A DNA stretch of 15,008 bases from NCBI GenBank assembly GCA_023267515.1, contig JAHFNF010000015.1:1-15008 (forward strand), given 5' to 3'. Positions within the stretch are counted from its first letter, which is position 1. Each line of letters starts with the position of its first letter. This DNA comes from Candidatus Nomurabacteria bacterium. Its GTDB lineage: Bacteria; Patescibacteriota; Minisyncoccia; Phycocordibacterales; UBA9973. Positions 7,501 to 12,750 of the stretch are shown here, piece after piece. A model generated the notes under the pieces. It was given only the letters and a program-made list of their open reading frames with translations, searched no databases and was not told the origin of the DNA. A program made the translations under genes and the position numbers.

Positions 7501-9834
7501 TCCCCAATTTCCGGCAGTGTAGCCCGAAAGGTTGGTTTCAGATGCAGTGTGCGCTCCGGCTGTTGTAGTTTGAGCAACCGTCCATGAAACGTTTCCACTA
7601 TCAATCATTCCTTGGAAGTCTGTGGTGACGGCTGTTCCGCCATTGTCATTGATGACTGTCTTTACGAGAGTAAGAGTAGGAGCAATATCATCGTTTGTGA
7701 TTGTGCAAGTTTTTGTTTCGCCCTGAGCAATCGTTCCTGAGCAATCTGCTGATGCAGATGTCTGTGTATAACCAGCCATTGCTCCCTCGGTCACAGTGTA
7801 AGCACCAAGAGATGAAAGAGTTTTATCAGTGCCAGGGTTTTCAGCCCCCGCAAATGAATTTCCGCCAACAGCTGTCACTCCACCTATCGTCATTGTGAAG
7901 TTTGAAGCAGTAGCTGTACCGCCATTGTCATTAATGACATGTTTGATAACTATGAGATGGGCTGGATTATCATTATTATTTATCGTGCACGTAGCGCTCT
8001 GACCAGCAGCGAGTGTGATGTTGCTGCCATTCTGCGTACCGCCTGTGCAGCTCCATGAACCAGCTGTATACCCTGATGGTCCGCTGGTTTCTGATAGTGC
8101 GTAAGTGCCAGCGTTCACTGCTGCATTCGTAACTGCGCCACTTCCAGTCACACCAGAGATTGGTGTAGGACCAGAACCGTTAAGTGTCCAAGCGGTTGCA
8201 ACAGCTGTGCCTCCGTTATCGTTCGTAACTGTTTTAACTAAAGTTAAATGCGCTTGCTGAAGAGTGTTTGTGTAAATACAATCTACAACTCCACCACCAG
8301 CAGAACCAACGGTAATAGATACAGAACGAGTACCTACGTTTGGTGTAGCGCTAGTCCCTGTCCCTGTTGCCGTACAAGTCAAAGCTGTGTTTGCCCATCC
8401 AGAAAGGGTGCTTTCAGTAATTGAATAATTTCCCGGAGTAACGTTTTGCGTGTTAGATGTACCACCCGTTAAATTAAATCCACTGAAACCAGTTCCAGTT
8501 GTTGTATAAGTAAAGCTTGTTGTTGTGTCAGTTGAAGGGTCAGTAACTTTGTGAATCGTAATTGTATTTGGAATAACGATTGCACTCGCGGCCATTTGGT
8601 TGTCGCGATTACCGGTTGATCCACCATCAAGCTCAACTACTTTTACGTGATAAGGTGATCCATTAATATTCACGGCGGAAGTACCAGCTCCCCAGTCTGC
8701 CTGGCTTGAAACGTGCGCTCCCCAAGTTATAAAGACGGGGCATTTTCCTCCGCTTGCATCAGCACAAGTACTTGTGTTTACGGTGAAGTTAACAGCTATA
8801 TCAGTCAAACTATCGGCTCCATAAGAACCGTTTACAAGAGTAGGTGTTCCAAAAGAAGTGATCGTTCCATTTTTAATTTTAAAATGCTGGTTTCCGTCTG
8901 GTGTGCCAAGAGTGTTTAGTGGATCGTGAGGAATTGCTGGTGAGAGGTTTGAGGAAAGTGAAGTACATGATGGCATTGCAGTTGTTACTGGACCACTACA
9001 TAGATCTGCGTCAGTAACCCAAGTTTCTGAAGCTGTATCGTTAGTTAGAAAATCGTACGCGTGTTTACCCCCTTTGGTTGTTTGATATTCAATAACAACA
9101 GTGTGGGCTCCGTTTGATAAACCACTAAGTACTAGTCTCTGTACAGTTGAATCTTCTTCGGTATAAGTTGAGTTGCTTCCATTTAAGTCACCGTTTGTCC
9201 AATCACAAACTCCTGGATTGCCTGTATATCCATCCCCATCATCATTTGCGCATTGTGAATAGACATCAACACCAGCACCAGCCGCATCTGTAAATGTTGT
9301 GCTAGCAATTTGTTCTCCATCAAGGGTGCTCGCAGTAACAGTGTAAAGTGGACGGTACATATTATCTAATAGATAAGCGTAAGAGAAACTTCCAGCATTA
9401 TCAGAATTTACTGTGAAAGATGTGTCTGTGTAATGATTACCTACTTCTGAATTACCAAAAATTCTCAAAACAAAGTTTTGGAGTGATGGAAAAAAGTTTC
9501 CAAAAATATTAGCGGTATCTCCAGGCTCGTAGTCAGGCAAATCAGTTGAAAGTGTTGGGACAGGAGTAGGTGGAACATCTGCTGATGGTGTTACGTCTTG
9601 AGGGGCATCTGTGGGTGGAGTGGTATCAGCAGGTGGAGTTACGTCGCTTGGCGCATCCACTGGTGGAGTAACATCAGTCGGTGGAGTTGAATCTGCTGGC
9701 GGCGTTACATCATCGCCCGGTAAAGTATCTGTTGCAAGAGGGATAGGATCCGCTTCTTGCGCGCGAGAAATATTAAAAAGACCGAAGCTTATAATAAAAA
9801 CAAACACTAGCAAAATACCTATATATTTTTTCAT
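4537..9834 (-). CDS. giant secreted repeat protein with 12 CnaB/SpaA-like domains and a GFWxTH C-terminal domain
   Basis: This is a 1765-residue secreted protein. The start at 9834 (MKKYIGILL) opens a signal peptide ending near SRAQEA. A longer in-frame ATG at 9918 adds 28 residues but lies within the -10 box, so it is rejected. In order I see a Pro/Thr/Asp-rich stalk, a DLPDYEPGDTANIFG Ig-like domain, and a Cys-containing ectodomain (CANDDGDGYTGNPG, then NGSNSTYTEEDSTVQRL). A divergent repeat (ITIHKVTD...CIYTNT) and twelve tandem domains of about 90 residues (525-1613) follow, each with Lys, Glu, Asn and two Cys conserved. The final 150 residues begin RTIGFWQTH. They resemble GFWxxH domains of secreted proteins and share their end with the partial gene at 1-180. 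There is no LPXTG or C-terminal membrane anchor. I infer a long surface fibre; partner unknown. Confidence 0.9.
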   Translation of the reverse strand: MKKYIGILLVFVFIISFGLFNISRAQEADPIPLATDTLPGDDVTPPADSTPPTDVTPPVDAPSDVTPPADTTPPTDAPQDVTPSADVPPTPVPTLSTDLPDYEPGDTANIFGNFFPSLQNFVLRIFGNSEVGNHYTDTSFTVNSDNAGSFSYAYLLDNMYRPLYTVTASTLDGEQIASTTFTDAAGAGVDVYSQCANDDGDGYTGNPGVCDWTNGDLNGSNSTYTEEDSTVQRLVLSGLSNGAHTVVIEYQTTKGGKHAYDFLTNDTASETWVTDADLCSGPVTTAMPSCTSLSSNLSPAIPHDPLNTLGTPDGNQHFKIKNGTITSFGTPTLVNGSYGADSLTDIAVNFTVNTSTCADASGGKCPVFITWGAHVSSQADWGAGTSAVNINGSPYHVKVVELDGGSTGNRDNQMAASAIVIPNTITIHKVTDPSTDTTTSFTYTTTGTGFSGFNLTGGTSNTQNVTPGNYSITESTLSGWANTALTCTATGTGTSATPNVGTRSVSITVGSAGGGVVDCIYTNTLQQAHLTLVKTVTNDNGGTAVATAWTLNGSGPTPISGVTGSGAVTNAAVNAGTYALSETSGPSGYTAGSWSCTGGTQNGSNITLAAGQSATCTINNNDNPAHLIVIKHVINDNGGTATASNFTMTIGGVTAVGGNSFAGAENPGTDKTLSSLGAYTVTEGAMAGYTQTSASADCSGTIAQGETKTCTITNDDIAPTLTLVKTVINDNGGTAVTTDFQGMIDSGNVSWTVAQTTTAGAHTASETNLSGYTAGNWGGDCAANGTITLSLAQNATCTITNNDQPAHLIVIKHVINDNGGTALANTFTTTISGVTTGTPVAAGVESPGVNNTLTTVGAYTVDEGAHTGYDKTLSADCSGTIALGETKTCTITNDDIQPKLTLTKIVVNDNGGNAVVSDFPLFVNATGVTSGVQNNFNAGSYTASETNLTGYTAGSWTGDCATNGSVTLNLGDVKACTITNNDQPAHIILNKVVINNNGGTAGINDFGLTVGGNAVNSGVNSSVNSNQAIALNEAGLAGYNFVSLTGDAKCPAILGGTVTLDEGETVTCTITNDDIAPILHLRKVVINDNGGSATVADFTLTANGTGTNDISGTSPVDSGAGLLADTFALSETTMSGYTPSAWSCVGGTQNGANITLGLGQEATCTITNDDQQAYITVVKVVINNNGGTAQPDDFALTLEGNATTSGTPVPVNPGTYTSGETLFSGYAFEGFSGDCDQNGDTTVALGQSKTCTITNDDIQPKLTLIKHVVNDNGGTKVVSDFPLFVNATGVVSGVQNGFDAGSYTASETSQTGYAASSWSGDCSANGSVTLGIGDVKTCEITNDDISPKLTVTKIVINDNGGTKVVSDFPLFVNATGVVSGVQNNFNAGSYTVSETTDSGYSSVISGDCAPNGAVTLGLADVKACTITNDDIPAHLIVIKHVINDNGGTAVAGAFTMNIGGVTATGGNSFAGAENPGTTKIVTPGAYTVTESSLTGYTQASASTDCAGTIALGQTKTCTITNDDQPAHLIVIKHVINDDGDVAVAGDFTMHLTGTNLSTNNFAGNESGVNVTLNAGAYTADEVSSAGYVKTMSADCSGTIANGETKTCTITNNDLPHATRTIGFWQTHTTYTSGVFAGINPLTIGTHVIDSTSKLFAGFYASIPKTTTGAQRTALDKARIQMLQQWLGAELNCKAFTCSAGTATMLANAAAAWAGTNTALIQSFASQLDAYNNSNDAIAISGQGSATPKTSQSLANSSLAFWNILP
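4996..8262 (-). repeat. array of 12 tandem prealbumin/CnaB-like domain repeats
   Basis: Twelve repeats average about 272 bp, with one more divergent copy just before them. Sublineages recur. PAHLIVIKHVIND copies with CSGTIA are numbers 2, 4, 11 and 12 (number 11 has CAGTIA). SDFPLFVNATGV copies are 5, 9 and 10. WSCxGGTQNG copies are 1 and 7. Number 3 has FQGMIDSGNVSW, number 6 has GLTVGGNAVNSG, and number 8 is on its own. Neighbours 9 and 10 are the closest pair. The same subtypes occur in the other giant gene, so the arrays share ancestry or exchange units. Confidence 0.9.
9556..9714 (-). repeat. Pro/Thr/Asp-rich stalk repeat (TPPxD units)
   Basis: This is a low-complexity coding stretch just after the signal peptide of the 1765-aa protein. 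It repeats VTPPAD / TPPTD / DAPSDVTPP-like units. The DNA shows a degenerate GGTGGAGTTACATC repeat on the + strand. It probably forms an extended spacer between the membrane and the first folded domain. Its tandem nature makes copy-number change between strains likely. Confidence 0.8.
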
Positions 9835-9852
9835 AATATTTTTGCGATTAAG

Positions 9853-9869
9853 CCCGCGCCTAAGGCGGG
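9853..9869 (-). other. GC-rich hairpin in the 5' leader of the 1765-aa gene
   Basis: CCCGC (9853-9857) pairs with GCGGG (9865-9869) around a 7-base loop that can itself form CGCC/GGCG. It is an isolated GC-rich patch in an otherwise A/T-rich leader, 18-34 bases upstream of the ATG at 9834, with no U-run after it on either strand. It is therefore unlikely to be a terminator. It could stabilise the message or affect start access. Confidence 0.5.
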
Positions 9870-9916
9870 GCAAGTTAATAATAAATAATAATAAAGAGCT
9901 AAAAACCAACATTGGC

Positions 9917-9945
9917 ATTTTGGTCTAAATTGATAAAGAAGTCAA
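9917..9945 (-). promoter_or_regulatory. sigma70-like promoter of the 1765-aa surface gene
   Basis: On the minus strand, TTGACT (9940-9945) is followed by a 17-bp spacer and CAAAAT (9917-9922). The predicted transcription start is near 9910, giving a leader of about 76 nt to the ATG at 9834. The upstream ATG at 9918 overlaps the -10 box and cannot be on this transcript. Confidence 0.65.
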
Positions 9946-10008
9946 ATATTTTATGTGGAGATTGAGTGTATAAAATACCTATGTATTACAGCCTTAAAAA
10001 TAAGGGTT

Positions 10009-10755
10009 TTATGCCTCCATTTTTTCAAAAAGATGCTTCCCAATAAGGAGAAATAGAAAAGATACTCCCACTAAGACACCGAGGTCAAGCCAAGGGCTGA
10101 GAGTAGAAGCCCCGACAAAAGCATAACGTAAGCCATCTATACCGTAAGTGAGTGGATCAATTTTTCCTAAAATTTGCAGCGCTTTCGGCGCAGTAGAGAG
10201 CGGAAAGATTGAACCGGAAAGAAAAAATAACGGCATCACTAAGAAATTCATAATGATCGGAAAGGCTTGCATATCGGTAAGCTTTGAAGCGATTGCGGTG
10301 CCGAGGGCGGTAAAGAAAAAAGCGGTCAGGAACATAAAAACGAGCGCTGGAAAAATCATCAGTAAATTACCCATCTTAAAACCTACTAAAAAAGAAATAA
10401 GGAGCACAGCGACACCTTGAATGACAGATACAGTTGCCCCACCGAGAGTCCGCCCGAGCATAATATTAAAACGTGAGACTGGCGCCACCATTGTTTCTTT
10501 TAAAAAGCCAAACTGTCTGTCCCAAATGAGTTCAATACCGCCAAAGATAGCTGTGAAAACCACTGCCATCGCCACAATTCCAGGGACTAAAAATTGAATA
10601 TAGCTTCCACCCCCAGCTTTTTGGAAGATTGAGCCGAAACCAAAGCCAAAAACTAAAAGAAAGAGAAGTGGCTGCCCCAAAGAGCCGATAATTCTAGGCT
10701 TTGACCGCCAATACTTTTTTAGTTGTCTTATCCAAAGGATATAAATTGCATTCAT
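10009..10755 (-). CDS. ABC-2 type transporter permease (DrrB/NodJ-like)
   Basis: This 248-residue membrane protein has about six hydrophobic segments (roughly 23-43, 56-75, 105-125, 130-155, 167-187 and 222-242). The ABC-2 permease pattern is visible in GFLKETMVAPVSRFNIMLGR (about 83-102), the cytoplasmic coupling region, and in FFLSGSIFPL followed by DPLTYGIDGLRY near the end. The length is usual for the family. It lies 25 bp downstream of its ATPase on the same strand and is the last gene of the rpsT unit. Together they would form an exporter; DrrAB relatives export drugs or lipids and NodIJ relatives export oligosaccharides. The substrate here is unknown. No Shine-Dalgarno is seen before the ATG, and no strong terminator follows. 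Confidence 0.93.
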   Translation of the reverse strand: MNAIYILWIRQLKKYWRSKPRIIGSLGQPLLFLLVFGFGFGSIFQKAGGGSYIQFLVPGIVAMAVVFTAIFGGIELIWDRQFGFLKETMVAPVSRFNIMLGRTLGGATVSVIQGVAVLLISFLVGFKMGNLLMIFPALVFMFLTAFFFTALGTAIASKLTDMQAFPIIMNFLVMPLFFLSGSIFPLSTAPKALQILGKIDPLTYGIDGLRYAFVGASTLSPWLDLGVLVGVSFLFLLIGKHLFEKMEA

Positions 10756-10780
10756 AGTTTTTATTTCAGGTTAATTTTAT

Positions 10781-11578
10781 TTATTTTCTTCGGCCCCACA
10801 TTTTTGCTTGGGTACGAAGAGCATCCATTGAGGTAGCCTCATCTGCTCTAATACCGTGCCCGGTTAATTTCAAAAACGCTTCTTCAAGCGAAGTGGTACC
10901 TGTTTTATTTTTTAATTCTTCCGGGGTCCCAGAGCCGATAATTTTTCCGTGGTCAATAATCACGACATTGTCTGCCATTTTATCCGCTTCTTCCATATAA
11001 TGAGTAGTCAAAAATACGGTCACTCCTTCTTTTTTGGAAAGATTCACCACATAAGACCAAATATGATTGCGGGTTTGGGGGTCTAGCCCCACTGTCGGCT
11101 CATCCAGAAAAATAATTTTTGGCGTGTGTATTAGGGAACGAGCGATTTCAAGCCGGCGCTTCATCCCACCAGAAAAATTTTTCACAAAATCCCCACGTCT
11201 CTCCCACAAATCAACCAGTTTTAAAAGATCTTCAATTCTTTTTAATCGAGTTGTTTTATCCAAGCCATATAGTACCCCGTGAAATTCCATATTTTCGTAT
11301 GCGGTTAAATCGTCATCAAGACTGGGGTCTTGAAAAACTATACCAAACGAGTGACGAATACTGTCACGTTCTTTTTTTAAGTCAAAGTTGTTTATTAAAG
11401 CATCTCCCTCGGATGGTTCAAGTAGTGTCGTCAGCATTTTTATAGTCGTAGTTTTGCCAGCGCCGTTTGGGCCAAGAAAAGCAAAGATTTTCCCTTCTTC
11501 CACAGTGAAAGAGACACGGTCAACGGCTATAAAATCTCCAAACTTCTTTGTTAAATTTTTTACTTCAATTATTGGCAT
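10781..11578 (-). CDS. ABC transporter ATP-binding protein (DrrA/CcmA-like)
   Basis: This 265-residue nucleotide-binding subunit has all motifs intact: Walker A GPNGAGKT (36-43), Q-loop Gln83 in FQDPS, signature FSGGMKRRLEIARSL (about 135-149), Walker B IIFLDEP (155-161) with the catalytic Glu160, D-loop GLDP, and the switch His193 in TTHYMEEAD. The C-terminal 50 residues contain the SLEEAFLKLTG segment typical of DrrA-type subunits. It drives the permease encoded 25 bp downstream. Its start lies 7 bp after the stop of the glutaredoxin-like gene, so it is probably co-transcribed with rpsT. The exported substrate is not known. Confidence 0.96.
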   Translation of the reverse strand: MPIIEVKNLTKKFGDFIAVDRVSFTVEEGKIFAFLGPNGAGKTTTIKMLTTLLEPSEGDALINNFDLKKERDSIRHSFGIVFQDPSLDDDLTAYENMEFHGVLYGLDKTTRLKRIEDLLKLVDLWERRGDFVKNFSGGMKRRLEIARSLIHTPKIIFLDEPTVGLDPQTRNHIWSYVVNLSKKEGVTVFLTTHYMEEADKMADNVVIIDHGKIIGSGTPEELKNKTGTTSLEEAFLKLTGHGIRADEATSMDALRTQAKMWGRRK

Positions 11579-11585
11579 ATTTTTT

Positions 11586-11864
11586 CTAACTTTGGGTAAA
11601 TGGTTCTCCTTTTGCCCAAGCTTTCAGCACTTCATAAGAGTCTTCTCCACAAATAAATTTTTTAGTCTCAGTATTATAAAAGAATGGCACCCCTCCGCAC
11701 ATATCTTTATCTAATTCTTCAAGTTTTTTGGCATTCTCATCATTGTGCCAGACCTCATACGCATCCACTTTTACTTTCTCCTCAGTTTGGAGGCGCTCTA
11801 CAAGCTCGTGCATTACCACGCAGTGTGGGCATTCAGTACCATAAAATTCAAGCAAATTGCTCAT
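11586..11864 (-). CDS. glutaredoxin/thioredoxin-like small redox protein (CPHC)
   Basis: This 92-residue single-domain protein has the opening LLEFYGTECPHC, a first beta strand followed by a CxxC redox site (Cys12, Cys15). The matching cis-proline loop GGVPFFYN has Pro60, followed by a final strand and helix. The length fits a glutaredoxin-like fold. The CPHC active site is also seen in DsbA, but the helical insertion of DsbA is absent. There is no signal peptide, so it should act in the cytoplasm, reducing or sensing disulfides. The gene starts 2 bp after the rpsT stop and 7 bp before the ABC ATPase, so it is likely co-translated. Extra cysteines at 56 and 72 are notable for such a small protein. 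Confidence 0.85.
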   Translation of the reverse strand: MSNLLEFYGTECPHCVVMHELVERLQTEEKVKVDAYEVWHNDENAKKLEELDKDMCGGVPFFYNTETKKFICGEDSYEVLKAWAKGEPFTQS

Positions 11865-11866
11865 TT

Positions 11867-12118
11867 TTATTTTATGATTCTTGAAAGACGCGACTTTTTG
11901 CGGGCCGCATTATTTTTCTTAATAACCCCTGTCTTTACTGCTTTATCTATCGCTTTATACGCAGTCGGGAGCAGTTTAGTTGCTTCTTTTTTATCAGTTT
12001 TGACTAGCTTTTCTATCTTCTTCATTATCTCTTTCATTGTGCGCTTGCGACGGTCATTTATCACTTTTTTACGAAGTGATCCGCGCATGGCTTTTTGGGC
12101 TGATTTGGTTATTGGCAT
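11867..12118 (-). CDS. rpsT: 30S ribosomal protein S20
   Basis: This 83-residue basic protein binds 16S rRNA in the small subunit. It begins MPITKSAQKAMR, matching the usual MxxxKSAxKRxR start of S20. It ends GVIKKNNAARKKSRLSRI, the conserved S20 C-terminus. An in-frame ATG 39 bp upstream (12157) would add MFAFSRFFCYLYF. It is rejected because it lies upstream of a TGT-TATCTT promoter box and breaks the family N-terminus. It is the first gene of a probable four-gene unit with the glutaredoxin-like protein and the ABC exporter. It diverges from ruvA across 55 bp. Confidence 0.95.
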   Translation of the reverse strand: MPITKSAQKAMRGSLRKKVINDRRKRTMKEIMKKIEKLVKTDKKEATKLLPTAYKAIDKAVKTGVIKKNNAARKKSRLSRIIK

Positions 12119-12124
12119 AAAATA

Positions 12125-12153
12125 AAGATAACAGAAAAATCTTGAAAATGCAA
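12125..12153 (-). promoter_or_regulatory. promoter of rpsT, predicted leaderless
   Basis: On the minus strand, TTGCAT (12148-12153) is followed by a 17-bp spacer and an extended -10 TGT-TATCTT (hexamer 12125-12130). Six bases follow, then the ATG at 12118. A start 7 bases after the hexamer falls on the A of ATG. Confidence 0.65.
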
Positions 12154-12158
12154 ACATC

Positions 12159-12167
12159 TGCTATAAT
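12159..12167 (+). promoter_or_regulatory. extended -10 promoter of ruvA, predicted leaderless
   Basis: TGC-TATAAT is a perfect extended -10. Six bases separate it from the ruvA ATG at 12174, so transcription should begin at the A of ATG. A TTGAAA lies 14 bp upstream, which is too close to be a normal -35. The promoter overlaps the upstream half of the divergent rpsT promoter region. Confidence 0.75.
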
Positions 12168-12173
12168 AAGCTT

Positions 12174-12749
12174 ATGATTGGCAGTATAAAAGGAAAAATA
12201 ATTCTGCGCACTGATAAATACCTTGTGGTAGAAACTGGTGGAGTGGGCTATAAAATCAGTGCTTCGCCTGACACTCTGTCAAAGACTAAAAAAATTGGCG
12301 ACGAAATTTCTTTTTGGATTCATACTCACGTACGTGAAGATGCAATAGATTTGTACGGATTTTTAGAGAGAAACGAATTGGAATTCTTTGAAATGCTTAT
12401 AAACGTATCCGGTATCGGACCAAAATCAGCCCTTGTTGTATTAAGTGTCGCCTCAATTGAAACTTTGCGAAAAGCTATCGGCACCGGAGACACCAGCTAC
12501 CTTACTAAAATCTCCGGCATCGGCCGAAAGACTGCAGAGAAAATCGTGATTGAGCTCCGCGATAAAATGGGGAATAAAAATGGAGAACAAGGTGATGGCT
12601 CGCTCCAAGGCGAACTGGATGTATTAGAAGCACTTAAATCCCTCGGCTATTCCCAGAACGAAGCACGCGACGCGCTCAAAAAAGTAAACTCTGACGGAGA
12701 CACCAACGCCAAAATCCGCCAAGCACTTCAAATTTTAGGAGGGAAATAA
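12174..12749 (+). CDS. ruvA: Holliday junction branch-migration protein RuvA
   Basis: This 191-residue protein binds four-way DNA junctions as a tetramer and loads the RuvB motor during recombination repair. Domain I has VGYKI and HVREDAIDLYGF, with Glu55 and Asp56 in the acidic-pin position known from E. coli RuvA. Domain II has two helix-hairpin-helix motifs, INVSGIGPKSAL (76-87) and TKISGIGRKTAE (111-122). Domain III (about 146-190) is the RuvB-contact region with ALKSLGYSQNEA and ends IRQALQILGGK. The length is normal for the family. It diverges from rpsT and converges on the protease gene, whose stop codon is one base away. RuvB and RuvC are not in this window. Confidence 0.97.
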   Translation: MIGSIKGKIILRTDKYLVVETGGVGYKISASPDTLSKTKKIGDEISFWIHTHVREDAIDLYGFLERNELEFFEMLINVSGIGPKSALVVLSVASIETLRKAIGTGDTSYLTKISGIGRKTAEKIVIELRDKMGNKNGEQGDGSLQGELDVLEALKSLGYSQNEARDALKKVNSDGDTNAKIRQALQILGGK

Positions 12750-12750
12750 A

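Noticed and set aside
4996-8262. CRISPR-like or microsatellite array, because short motifs recur at a regular period
   Set aside because: The period is about 270 bp, equal to one coded domain, and the copies differ in sequence. There are no short identical repeats with unique spacers.
9835-9918. N-terminal extension of the 1765-aa protein from the ATG at 9918
   Set aside because: It overlaps the -10 box, it puts a second hydrophobic stretch before a normal signal peptide, and its codons span the leader hairpin.
9992-10005. Terminator after the ABC permease gene (CCTTA/TAAGG)
   Set aside because: The stem is only five weak base pairs and has no U-run after it in the direction of the gene.
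12119-12157. N-terminal extension of ribosomal protein S20 from the ATG at 12157
   Set aside because: It adds a hydrophobic leader not found in S20 and starts upstream of the predicted -10 box.
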